From contig NC_067207.1 of NCBI RefSeq assembly GCF_026262505.1, positions 16,460,082 through 16,524,081 on the forward strand: 64,000 bases of DNA. The letters are read 5' to 3'. Positions 32,573 to 44,030 of the stretch are shown in pieces. Within the stretch, counting starts at the first letter, position 1; each line of letters begins with the position of its first letter. The DNA is from Trichomonas vaginalis G3 (lineage: Eukaryota; Parabasalia; Trichomonadida; Trichomonadidae). A program made the translations under genes and the position numbers. A model generated the notes under the pieces. It was not told the DNA's origin. It made no database searches and was given only the letters and a program-made list of their open reading frames with translations.

Positions 32573-32805
32573 AACAATTCTATAATATTGCTTCCCTTTA
32601 AATCTTTGAATATAAACAGGAACACCATCCTCTAAAATTCGATAATCTATTTTATCTGGTTTTACTTGTTGGGTCATTTATGTAAGAATAAAAAAATAAA
32701 TTATTTTAAAAATAATATGTTAAAATAATGATACAAAATCGCTCGATATTGTATGAATTCTTACGTTTACAAAATACGTCACAAAGTCCCACCTATACTA
32801 CTACT
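32573..32805 (-). repeat. Right terminal inverted repeat of Polinton 1
   Basis: Exact reverse complement of 11656-11888. It ends CCTATACTACTACT immediately before gacata. Confidence 0.93.
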
Positions 32806-32811
32806 GACATA
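32806..32811. repeat. Right 6-bp target site duplication of Polinton 1
   Basis: gacata, identical to 11650-11655. It is followed by tcatttaaat exactly as in the empty site of copy B. Confidence 0.9.
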
Positions 32812-34841
32812 TCATTTAAATCTTTTAAATTATAACAATTTATAAATGCATAATTTCCAATATTTGTTAATTTTGTTACGTTATAAAGTCCTTTTATGCA
32901 TTCGCAATTATAAAATCCATAATTTGGTATATTTTCTAAACTATTTAAATCGTATAAATATTCAATTGAACTTTCCTTTGAATGGTGAACCATAAAACTT
33001 TCATCCGAATAATATAATTCAAAATTTTTTAAAAATTAAACAATGAAGTTCTTTTAACAATGTACAATTATAAAATGCAGAATAACCTAGTGTTCTTAAA
33101 TTATTAAGATTTGAAATATTTATTAAATTAGAACAATTTTGAAATGCATTATAGTTTATTGTTGCTAAATTATACAAAGTAGAAATATTTCTTAAATTAT
33201 GACAATTCTGAAATGAAAATTCGCCAATAGTTGCTAATTTATTAAGATTTGAAAAACTCATTAAATTGTAACAATTATCAAATGCATTATTTCCAATTGA
33301 AATTAAATTATACAAAGAGGAAATATTCAATAAATTCTGACAATTCTGAAACGAATAATTTCCAATTATTGATAAATTATACAAATTTGAGATGATTACT
33401 AAATTATAACAATTATAAAATGTATAATCTTCAATAACAATTAAATTGTTTAGATTTTTAATAGTTGTTAAATTATAACAATTATAAAATGCAGATTTTC
33501 CAATTGAAGTTATTCGAGAAATATAATTTAAATTCGTTAAATTAAAACAATTTCTAAATGCATAATTTCCAATATTTGTTAATTTAGTTAAATTATATAA
33601 ACATTTTAAGTTCTTGCATTCATAAAATCCGTAATCTGGTATATTTTCTAAACTATTTAAATCATATAAATATTCAATAAAACTTCCATAAAATGGTGAA
33701 TAATGATAAAAACTATAAATTTCCAAATTTTTTAATGAATGTAAACAATGAAGTTCTTTTAATAATTTACAATTATAAAATGCAGAATGGCCAATTGTTG
33801 TGACATTATTAAGATTTGAAATATTCTTTAAATCATAACAATTATAAAAGGCAGAATTGCCAATAGTTGTGACATTACTAAGATTTGAAATACCCTTTAA
33901 ATTATAACAATTATAAAATGTCCAGTCTTCAATTGTTATTAAATTTTGTAGATTTTCAATAGTTGTAAAATTATAACAATTCAAAAAGGCCATTACACCA
34001 ATCCTTGATAATTTTGTTAAATTGTAAAGTCCCATTAAATTATTACAACCATAAAATGTACTATTACCAATAGTTGTTAAATTAAATAAATTATAAAGTC
34101 CTTTAACATTGATACAATTATAAAAAGCGCCATTTTCAATTGTTAATAAATTATTAAGGTTTTCAACAGTTGTCAAATTTTTACAGTTATAAAATGCACT
34201 ATACTCAATTTTTGTTAATTTAGTTAAGTTATAAAGTCCTATTATGCTATTACATTTTGCAAATATTTGATGTGGAATAATTTCTAAACTATTTAAATCA
34301 TATAAATATTCAATTGAACTTCCTGAGAAAGATGAATTATATGCATAATCATTATAAGCCCTACAATAAACATCTGAAGAAACCCCGCAATATTTATAAA
34401 GTTCAATATTTGTCAATGAATATAAACCACGAAGTACTTTTAATGAAGTACAATTATAAAATGCATTAGATCCAATTTTTGTCAAATTATTCAAATTTGA
34501 AATATTTACTAGACTATAACAATTATAAAATGCAGAAAAGCCAATTGTTTTTAATTTATCAAATGTTTCAATAGTTATTAAATTTGAACAATAAGAAAAT
34601 GCAGATACATCAATATTTATTAAACTACTTAAATTATAAACTCCTTTTAAGTTAGAACAATTATAAAAGCCATATTTTGGAATATTTTCTAAACTAGTTA
34701 GATCATATAAATATTCAATACAACTTCCATAAAATGGTGAATATTTATATTCACTATATATATGAATTTCTTTTAATGAATATAAACAATGAAGTTCTTT
34801 TAATGACGTACAATTATAAAATGCGTTATATCCAATAGATA
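32812..34841 (-). pseudogene. BspA-like LRR gene copy A, middle part
   Basis: Continues the gene from the 11097 piece. It holds many 23-residue LRR_5 units of the form NLTTIGNSAFYNCYNLKNIS, with occasional longer spacer units (ELHCLHSLKNLEIYS...SLENIPDYGFYEC). It is close to copy B over the same stretch but has small indels around 32970-33050 that shift the frame, consistent with loss of constraint after the insertions. Bounded on the left by Polinton 1 and on the right by mariner copy 2. Confidence 0.85.
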
Positions 34842-36142
34842 TAGGGTGTCCAAAGGTGCGTTTAGCACAGCGCTCTATATGAGACTATTAAAGGAGATAT
34901 ATGCTGATTATAAATATATAATAAAAAATATGAATATATGTATATGATGAGTATGTTGTATTTTGGCGCCATGCCGGGATATAAAATGAATTTTGAGACA
35001 AGAGGCGGTTTCGCGGGAAATTTTGGCGGGATTTTTTCATTTTTTTAATGAATCATAAAGAAAACATCCTCGCTCTTGCAAAAAAATGCAAAGACTGTAA
35101 AAAAATCTACGAGACATTGGTAAAATGCTTCGGTATGGATGCTCCTAGCTATTCCACTGTAACGTATCATGTTAGGATGTATCACTTCATGAACAAAAAG
35201 GCGCCCATCATAAAAATTGACAAAAAATGCCGGATCAAAGAAAAATCAAAGCAATTCTTCAAGCGCTAGATAAAGACCCAAGAGCATCACTCAGAAGGAT
35301 AGAGGAGATGACAAAGATACCACGTACAACAGTCAGTTATTATCTGCACAATTATTTGAACTACAAACTAGCGTATACACGTTGGGTTCCGCACAACCTT
35401 AATTCAGTTCAAAAAAATCTAGAGTCCAATCTTCGAAAGAGCTCCTCTCTATATTGGGTGCGTATCAATCCAAGAAGTTTCGCTTTTTAGTAACAGGGGA
35501 CGAGTCTTGGTTTCAATATGCAACAGAAGCCAAAATCATGTGGATCCCGAAGGATGAAAATCCGCAAACATTCCCGAAGAAAAAAATTGACACACCAATG
35601 ATGATGTTGTCGGTTTTTTGGGGCGTGAATGGCATCATCGCAATTGATATTCTTCAAAAACCTAATACGATGAATGCTCAGTATCTAATTGACAATGTTC
35701 TTACTCAAATTATCAATTCTGATGAGTTTGAGAAATCCAAACAACAAAAACAAAAGTTTGCAATTCATTTTGATAATTCAAGAGTTCACAAAAGTCATAA
35801 GGTAATGAATTACTTGGTGGAAAACAATGTCAAAGTTGTTCCAAACCCGATTTATTCACCTGATATTGCACCCTCTGACTTTTATTTATTCGGCACGCTA
35901 AAAAAGAGAGCTGAAGGACGCGAATTCGCGAGTCCAGATGATCTTGAAAATTTTGTAAGAGAGCAATTTGAGCAATTTTCTCATGATGATTTAAAGCGTG
36001 TCTTTCAAGCCTGGATCGATCGCTGCGAACGCGTGATTGAATCCAATGGTGATTATATTTAAATAAACTTTATATATATGTAACTTGTTTATTTCTATTC
36101 GCAGTATTCAGGTTTGTGCTAAACACACCTTTGGACACCCTA
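34842..36142 (+). mobile_element. Mariner (DD34D) copy 2, inside LRR copy A
   Basis: 1,301 bp with the same TIRs as copy 1 and TA duplications at 34840-34841 and 36143-36144. The interrupted LRR sequence aligns across the junction with the uninterrupted copy B near 41656. Near-identity to copy 1 suggests recent movement or exchange between the two. Confidence 0.92.
35048..36062 (+). pseudogene. Mariner transposase, copy 2 (frameshifted)
   Basis: Same protein as copy 1, better preserved. The catalytic half from GAYQSKKFRFLVTGDESW to the end is open, with all three aspartates present (DESW; HFDNSRVH; APSD, spacing 34). It lacks one C near 35229 relative to copy 1 and shares with copy 1 the frame change at the A7 run 35411-35417. 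Not expected to yield a full enzyme by ordinary translation. Confidence 0.88.
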
Positions 36143-36877
36143 TATTAAACTATTCAAATTCAAACTGGTTGCTAATTTATAACAATTAAAAAATGCATCA
36201 TTACCAATAGTGGTTAATTGACTGAGATCGGAACTAAATGTTAAATTATAACAATTATAAAATGCAGAATATTCAATTATTGATAAATTATTTAGATCAC
36301 TTAACTTAATTAAATTATAACAATTATAAAATGCATTATATCCAATTTTTGTTAAATTATTTAGACCACTTAATTTAATTAAATTATTACATTTATAAAA
36401 TGCATGATTTGGTATAATTTCTAAACTATTTAAATCAAATATATATTCAAGAGAACTTCTACAAAATGGTGAATCAGTAACACTATTATAATAATAAGTT
36501 TGAATATTTTTTAATGAATATAAACAATGAAGTTCTTTTAATGATGTACAATTATAAAATGCATGATAACCAATAGAACTGACATTGTTTAATGGTTCTA
36601 ATGTTTTTAATTTTATACAATTATAAAAAGATTTTCTGTCAATTTTTGTAATTGAAGATGGTAAAATAAGTGTTTCAAGGTTTGTTAAGTTTTGAAAAAC
36701 TGTTCCTGTTGATGTTAGCTTAGTACATTGTGAAAAATTTGCATAAATAACATAATCAGATAAAAACGATAATTTATTAATTGATTCATTGACAATATCA
36801 CCTGTGATTGAACAAAATTCTTCTAAATTATATGAAACTTCATAATTTTCATTTACTGATATATTACAAATTATCAT
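36143..36877 (-). pseudogene. BspA-like LRR gene copy A, 5' end
   Basis: Starts MIICNISVNENYEVSYNLEE, with no signal peptide evident, then a short non-repeat cap and LRR_5 units (SITKIDRKSFYNCIKLKTLE and following). Nearly identical to the 5' end of copy B (42187-42821), including the flank upstream of the ATG. The open frame runs to the mariner insertion. Confidence 0.85.
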
Positions 36878-37068
36878 TTATATAAAATAAATCAAATTTT
36901 TTTGGATATATTTACACTTGAGTCATGTAATTTTGACACCTTTAACCTTAAATTTTATCTAAATATTTTGCACCTTTAATTAATTTGTGACTTTTACTTT
37001 AAAAGTATTTTTTTCGCAGCCTTATGGAAGTCAATTCTCCTTAAAATCGATATTTTATAAAAAGACGA

Positions 37069-38048
37069 GAAGATACTTTTTTCCCGAAAAATAATCGTTT
37101 TATGACTTTTTTTCCCGAAAATCGTTCCGATCATGACGATAGACACCTGGAAATTCGAAATATTTGCTTTTGTGCTAATTTATGTATGTAATTAATCAGA
37201 GCATACCTTGAGGTTATTAGATCCAGGCAGATGAAAGATATTTATTTTTTATATAAGATTATATAATTTGATTATGTTGGTTTACAATGTAAATCTAGAA
37301 TATTTTATATAACTTGTTGTTGTAATTCATTTCACAATATTGGTTTAGTTCATAACTCTAAATTGATGTGTATTGATTGTTCATATTCATGATAACAGAA
37401 TTGGCAAAGATAAAATTTCATTATACATACTATAAAATTATATGTTATGTGAAGTAAATAAGAAAATATAATAAAATAAAAAATTATATAATATTAAAGG
37501 AGTAAAAGACGCTGTGTTTCCCTAATATGAGTATTTGTATTTAGTTAAAGATTTGTAATGTAATATAATGTTTTACAGTGGTTTTAAGTATAAAATCTCA
37601 TTTGATAATATTAAGTTTGATTCTAGAGTATTTTAGATATAACCCATCAGTACTTCCATATTTTATATATATTCTATGTATCTTTTTCTTAATTATTCAA
37701 CATTAATTTAAAATTAAGGATAATTAGTGGATGATAGTTAATAGCTCATGATTTTGAATCAAAACTAGATTAGTATGAATCTGTTATATATATATAACTG
37801 GTTTACTTATGAAAAACAATATTATTACCTGGATTCACAAAAATATCAATTCATTGGCATTTTTTATAATTTAGAATAGATTAATTTTATATAAAATGAT
37901 TCAAAAAAGATGATATTAGATGATGGGTGTAAAAATAGATCAATCCAGAAATAACTCATTTATAATTAGCACAAATGGCATGTTAACTAAATTCGAAATA
38001 CATTGCTTTTGTCATAAGACGATTATTTTTCGGGAAAAACGTATCTTC
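37069..38048. mobile_element. Probable non-autonomous TIR element between the LRR units
   Basis: About 35-bp inverted ends, GAAGATACTTTTTTCCCGAA at 37069 onward and its mirror ending ...GTATCTTC at 38048, with two mismatches. Homology between the duplicated LRR units stops at these borders (37068 on one side, 38051 on the other). There is no ORF in the 0.98-kb interior and no clear target duplication. Superfamily unknown. Confidence 0.5.
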
Positions 38049-38050
38049 CC

Positions 38051-39072
38051 GGTTAACAGGTATTTCGATTTAGATCGATAATCATGCCATTAATAATATG
38101 AATCAAATATAATAGAGTAAATCACTGTCCTACATTTCTAATTTTTCTGAGATTTACAGATAATTCGGAATAATTCTAACTAATGGATGTGGCACATATG
38201 ATACGCTTGTTCATCATTTGATCTGTTATTGAAGATATAGTTTTTGAGATTTCGTCATATTTCTGCGAAAAATACATACAATGATCAAAAATATCTGTTC
38301 CATAATAAGTGCATTAGTTATAGTCGATCATTAGTCGTTTGAGAGAATCATCAACCTCATATGGGGAACAAAGACTCCAAAGAATGTTACAAACAATCTA
38401 TGAAGATAGTTTTCAATAGCCAGATGCTAATTGTTGACTTATTTCCACATCTGAGGTCTTATTAAGACATCGTTCACCAGATAAGGAACAAACATTTCGA
38501 AAAGCATTTAAATTGAGGAATACATATTTCGAAATAAAGCTAACTAAAAGTGAGGAATACATATTTAGAAATGGTTTTTGATTCTTAAGGGTGTACTTAC
38601 CACTTTCTGACATGCTATGAAAAAAAAATCAATATATCTTTATTTTAATAGCAGAAAAGTATAGCAGCCATATTAGGTAATAAATAGTGATTTATATTTA
38701 CTTTCCCATGACCAAGAATAGAAAGCTTATGTGTCAAAAAAATCGAGAGAATGTCAGAAAGTGGTAATTTCAAATAAGGTTGACAAAAAAATTGAGAAGA
38801 AAATTGAGAAATTTCTGACAAAACCCCCACAATGTCAAAAACTTTGAAAGGCCAAATGTATATTTTCTGGCAAACAGAGTCTCAAAAAGTTCTCATACAT
38901 TTGTACTAAATATTTATATATCACCAAGTGGCGCGAAGCGCTGCTATAAGGGGGAAAAATTAGAAAAATCCGTGAATGTTTCCAAAAATAGAAATAAATT
39001 GCAATTTAATTTCATTCTCTCTAACATCAATGTTAAATTCTGTGATAATATTTGTTAATAAAAATTAAATAT
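38051..39072. repeat. Gene-free 3' flank of LRR copy B, duplicate of 9966-11096
   Basis: Aligns in order with the region downstream of copy A, with small indels. It contains a decayed copy (about 38780-38912) of the MITE family at 41977. No gene is supported. Confidence 0.65.
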
Positions 39073-41976
39073 TTATCTAATGATATCATAATTGTATTCA
39101 AAAGATAACAAAATAAATTTCAAACTAAAAACATCGTTTTTGAGTTTATTTTGAGTAAGTTTATTGATATTACATGCTAAATATGTTACTTCATGTCCAT
39201 AAAATTGTGTTGATTTGTAATCACAAAGAACATATACATTAGAAACAATTGAATAAATTAAATTCTTTGTTTCAATATCATTTGATGGAACTTCTTTCCC
39301 ATAATAATAAATATCAATGCTTAATTTGTTATTAACAATTTTAGAATTTAATATTACTGGATAATAAATTGTTATATTTTTAACATTTGACAATGATTCT
39401 GATTGAACTGAAATATTAGATCCTCGAAATACTACTTCCTTGATAGATACACATCCAACAAATGCATATTGAGATATATTAACACTATTATGAAAATCTA
39501 AAATTCCATTTAATTTCTCACAATTAGAAAATGCAGAATGAGAAATATTAACACTATTATGGAATTTTAAGATTCCATTAAAATTTCTACAATATGAAAA
39601 TGCAAATTGCCCAATTGAAAGTATTTGAGACATATCATTTAAATCTTTTAAATTATAACAATTTATAAATGCATAATTTCCAATATTTGTTAATTTTGTT
39701 ACGTTATAAAGTCCTTTTATGCATTCGCAATTATAAAATCCATAATTTGGTATATTTTCTAAACTATTTAAATCGTATAAATATTCAATTGAACTTCCTT
39801 TGAATGGTGAACCATAAAAACTTTCATCCGAATAATATAATTCAAAATTTTTTAATAAATATAAACAATGAAGTTCTTTTAACAATGTACAATTATAAAA
39901 TGCAGAATAACCTAGTGTTCTTAAATTATTAAGATTTGAAATATTTATTAAATTAGAACAATTTTGAAATGCATTATAGTTTATTGTTGCTAAATTATAC
40001 AAAGTAGAAATATTTCTTAAATTATGACAATTCTGAAATGAATAATAACCAATTATTGATATATTATACAAATTTGAGATGTTAACTATATTATTACAAT
40101 TATAAAATGCATAAGATTCAATAATTATTAAATTGTTTAGATTTATAAGTGTTGTTAAATTATAACAATTATAAAATGCAAATTTTCCGATTGCAAATAT
40201 TTGAGAAATGTAATTTAAATCTGTTAAATTAAAACAATTATAAAATGAATAATTTCCAATATTTCTTAATTTAGTTAAATTGTATAAACATTTTAAAGTA
40301 TTACATTGATAAAATCCGCAATCTGGTATAACTTCTAAACTATTTAAATCATATAAATATTCAATAAAACTTCCATAAAATGGTGAAAAAGATCTATAAA
40401 TTCCCATATTAGTTAATGAATATAAACAACGAAGTTCTTTTATAAATGTACAATTATTAAATGCAGAATAGCCAATAGTTGTGACATTATTAAGATTTGA
40501 TATATTTTTTAAATTATAACAATTATAAAAGGCTTCAGATCCGATTCTTGTTAAATTAAAGGAATTTGAAATATTTTCTAAGATGAAACAATTATAAAAT
40601 GTTCTGTATTCAATTGATATTAAATTTTGTAGATTCTCAATAGTCGTTAAATTAGAACAATTATAAAATGCACTTCCACCAATACTTGATAGTTTTGTTA
40701 AATTGTAAAGTCCCATTAAATTATTACAGCCAGAAAATGCATAATTACCAATAGTTGTTAAATTAAATAAATTGTAAAGTCCTATTAAATTATTACAACC
40801 GTAAAATGACCAATTACCAATAGTTGTTAAATTAAATAAATTGTAAGGTCCCATTAAATTATTACAACCGTAAAATGACCAATTACCAATAGTTGTTAAA
40901 TTAAATAAATTATAAAGTCCTTTAAAATTGTTACAATTATAAAATGCAGCATCTTCAATTGTTAATATAGGGTTAAGATTTTCAACAGTTGTTAAATTTT
41001 TACAGTAAGAAAACGCACTTTTCTCAATTTTTGTTAATTTAGTTAAGTTATAAAGTCCTATTATGCTATTACATTTTTGAAATGATCGATGTGGAATAAT
41101 TTCTAAACTTTTTAAATCATATAAATATTCAATTGAATTTCCTGAGAAAGATGAATTATATTCATATTGATCTGGATGACTACTACAATAACCTTCTGGA
41201 AAAATACAATATTTATAAATTTCAATATATGTTAATGAATATAAACCACGAAGTACTTTTAATGATGTACAATTATTAAATGCATTATGACCTATTGTTC
41301 TTAATTTATAAAGATTTGAAATATTTATTAAATTATAACAATTATAAAATGCTTCCGAACTTATTGTTGTTAAATTATTCAAATTCGAAATATGTACTAG
41401 ACTATAACAATTATAAAATGCACATTCACCAATAAGTATTAAATTACTTAAATTATAAACTCCTTTTAAGTTAAAACAATTAGAAAATCCATTCATATAA
41501 ATAGTTTCTAAACTAGTTAAATCATATAAATATTCAATAGAACTTCCATAAAATGGTGAATTTTTATAAGATCCACTAATATATGTTAATGAATATAAAC
41601 AATGAAGTTCTGTTAATGATGTGCAATTATAAAATGCGTAATTTCCAATAGATTTTAAACTATTTAAATTTAAACTGGTTGCTAATTTATAACAATTAAA
41701 AAATGCATCATTACCAATAGTTGTTAATTGACTAAGATTCGAACTAAATGTTAAATTATAACAATTATAAAATGCATTATCACGAATAGTTGTTAACTTA
41801 CTAAGATCGGAACTAAATGTTAAATTATAACAATTATAGAATGCAGAATATTCAATTATTGATAAATTATTAAGATCATTTAACTTAATTAAATTATAAC
41901 AATTATAAAATGCTGAACTTTCAATTTTTGTTAAATTATTTAGACCATTTAATTTAATTAAATTATAACAATTATA
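39073..41976 (-). pseudogene. BspA-like LRR gene copy B, main part
   Basis: An open frame from the MITE border to 39073, about 968 codons of BspA-like LRR_5 repeats ending in the same C-terminus as copy A. It keeps the uninterrupted Polinton target (single gacata at 39631-39636). At 40735-40925 three near-identical 69-bp units (NLFNLTTIGNWSFYGCNNL) are found where copy A has one, showing recent repeat expansion. Apart from the MITE in the 5' part the frame is clean, so a product from an internal start is imaginable. BspA-like proteins are thought to act in adhesion or host interaction. Confidence 0.85.
40735..40925 (-). repeat. Expanded 69-bp LRR units in copy B
   Basis: Three consecutive units encode NLFNLTTIGN(W/Y)(S/A)F(Y/S)GCNNL and differ at only a few bases. 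Copy A (34010-34110) has a single such unit, which implies unequal exchange or slippage after the duplication. Confidence 0.7.
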
Positions 41977-42186
41977 AGGTCGATGAAAAAATGAGCGTTT
42001 TTAAAAAACCGCCGTTTGAGAGGGAAATTGAGAGCCCCGATGTATACTTTTTGACATTGTCAAAAACTTTGAAAGGACCAAAAAATTTTAGTGTCAGAAA
42101 GTTTACAAATGTATACTTTCTGACAAACAGACTCTCAGAAAGTACTCAAACTGCGGTTTTTAATTTCCGCACTTTTTTGGCAACCT
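41977..42186. mobile_element. 210-bp MITE with TA target duplication, in LRR copy B
   Basis: Ends AGGTCGATGAAAAAATGAGC and a mirrored AGGTTGCCAAAAAAGTGCGG, with inner matching arms AAAACCGC(C/A)GTTTGAG. Flanked by TA at 41975-41976 and 42187-42188; removing it restores the LRR sequence. The net insertion of 212 bp shifts the frame. Decayed relatives are at about 10772-10947 and 38780-38912. A Tc1/mariner-mobilised MITE is likely. Confidence 0.75.
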
Positions 42187-42821
42187 TAAAATGCAGAATA
42201 TTCAATTTTTGTTAAATGATTTAGACCACTTAATTTAATTAAATTATAACAATTATAAAATGCTGAACTTTCAATTTTTGTTAAATTATTTAGACCATTT
42301 AACATAATTAAATTACAACAATTATAAAATGCATGGTGTGGCATATTTTCTAAACTATTTAAATCAAATAAATATTCAAGAGAACTTCCAACAAATGATG
42401 AATAATAATAATAAGAATAATCATCATTATAATTGCTATATGTTTCAATATTTTTTAATGAGTATAAACAATGAAGTTCTTTTAATGATGTACAATTATA
42501 AAATGCAGAATAACCAATAGAACTGACATTGTTTAATGGTTCTAATGTTTTTAATTTTATACAATTATAAAAAGATTTTCTGTCAATTTTTGTAATTGAA
42601 GATGGTAAAATAAGTGTTTCAAGGTTTGTTAAGTTTTGAAAAACTGTTCCTGTTGATGTTAGCTTAGTACATTGTGAAAAATTTGCATAAATAACATAAT
42701 CAGATAAAAACGATAATTTATTAATTGATTCATTGACAATATCACCTGTGATTGAACAAAATTCTTCTAAATTATATGAAACTTCATAATTTTCATTTAC
42801 TGATATATTACAAATTATCAT
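42187..42821 (-). pseudogene. BspA-like LRR gene copy B, 5' part
   Basis: Starts with the same MIICNISVNENYEVSYNLEE sequence as copy A and runs through the N-terminal cap into LRR_5 units before the MITE interrupts it. The upstream flank to about 42995 matches 36878-37060. With the MITE inside the coding region, full-length protein is not expected. Confidence 0.85.
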
Positions 42822-44030
42822 TTATATAAAATAAATCAAATTTTTTTGGATATATTTACACTTGAGTCATGTAATTTTGACACCTTTAACCTTAAATTTT
42901 ATCTAAATATTTTGCACCTTTAATTAATTTGTGACTTTTACTTTAAAGGTCCTTTTTCAAACCTTATGTCAGTCGATTCTCCTTAAAACGTAATTTTATT
43001 GACTATTTAGAAAAAAATATTTTTGAGAACTTATTTGGCCGGCTGTTTATAAAAATACTACTCGTTTAAAATTAAAAAATGGAACATCTTACAGTTGAGT
43101 TTCTTAGAAGACTACAAAAGGTCTTTCTTATGGTCAAATTATAGAGAAATGTGATAATATTTATTCAGAATTTGGAAGTTTCAAGGTGCCATAAAGACGA
43201 TAGGCCACCCTCAGAAAAGCACTTTTAAGGCAATTATATTGAGTACCCTTGTATGGATCACTCTTAACTGATTCAAATATTAGTACTGTATTAAGAAGAG
43301 CTACATTATGACATTATTTGAAAATAGGTTATCTTAGAGGTGCAGTTTACTATCTCCGTCAACGTGAACTATTAACATTTGATTATGGATTATTTCGAAA
43401 TGATGCTATTATTATAGATGAAGTAGTTAAACAAGCAGAGAATAGAAGGTATGAAGTTAGTCTTTTCTTTGAAAAAGAAGGTTGTGCAACATTATTTCAA
43501 GCCCATTAGTAAACAAAATACTCAAAGATATTAATAAAAAGTGTAAGGATGTATTTAAATCTTTTTGACATTCTCTCAATTTTTTTGGCACTAGAACTTT
43601 ATGTTCCAATTTTCCATGGCAAAAAGTTAATATTTTAGGTCGTGAAAAAGTCATTATAAATCACTCTTAGTAAATAACATAAAAAACCATACCAGAAAAA
43701 CTAAAGTAAAGTAGTCCAAAATATAGCAAAATTATGTAATTCTTTATCAGGAATATCTATATCACCAATATTCTTACTAACTCATCTTATAATTCTTAGT
43801 AACTCCAGCAGAATTAAAAGAATTTGAAGAAATCTGGACTCTATCAGTTCGCTTCATTGAATAAAGGCTGGGTAAATATAAGCACTTTCCTTCTATATTC
43901 TATATTTTTCATTAAACAAATATATTTTAAAAACCAGTTTCCTAAAAAAGTGCCACCTATCGTCATTATAAATTTCATGATTGTACCGCAATGAATTTTT
44001 TTTTGATCGGAAGGTTTCAAAAATTTTTTT
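42822..44030. other. Intergenic; duplicated promoter flank, then unassigned DNA
   Basis: 42822-42995 is the duplicated 5' flank of the LRR gene. Beyond that the sequence is AT-rich. A 63-codon frame at 43318-43509 has no recognisable homology. An in-frame TGA lies 9 codons before the 44031 ATG. Confidence 0.5.

Larger units (their letters stand above)
11656..32805. mobile_element. Polinton/Maverick element 1, full length, broken fossil
   Basis: A 21,150-bp element with perfect 233-bp terminal inverted repeats beginning AGTAGTAGTATAGG and 6-bp target duplications. It carries the Polinton core set (protein-primed DNA polymerase B, retroviral-type integrase, packaging ATPase, major and minor capsid candidates) plus accessory genes (primase/helicase, KilA-N, tail-fibre-like). 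It is inserted in the coding sequence of LRR copy A. The perfect ends and target duplication point to recent insertion, yet the internal genes hold on the order of fifteen breaks and a mariner insertion, so it is not functional as it stands. It was either mobilised in trans or has decayed inside faster than at the ends; assembly error could account for some breaks. Confidence 0.93.

Noticed and set aside
43318-43509. 63-codon frame upstream of the 7TM gene
   Set aside because: Plausible composition but starts without an ATG, shows no recognisable family, and its flanks are full of stops; at most a relic.
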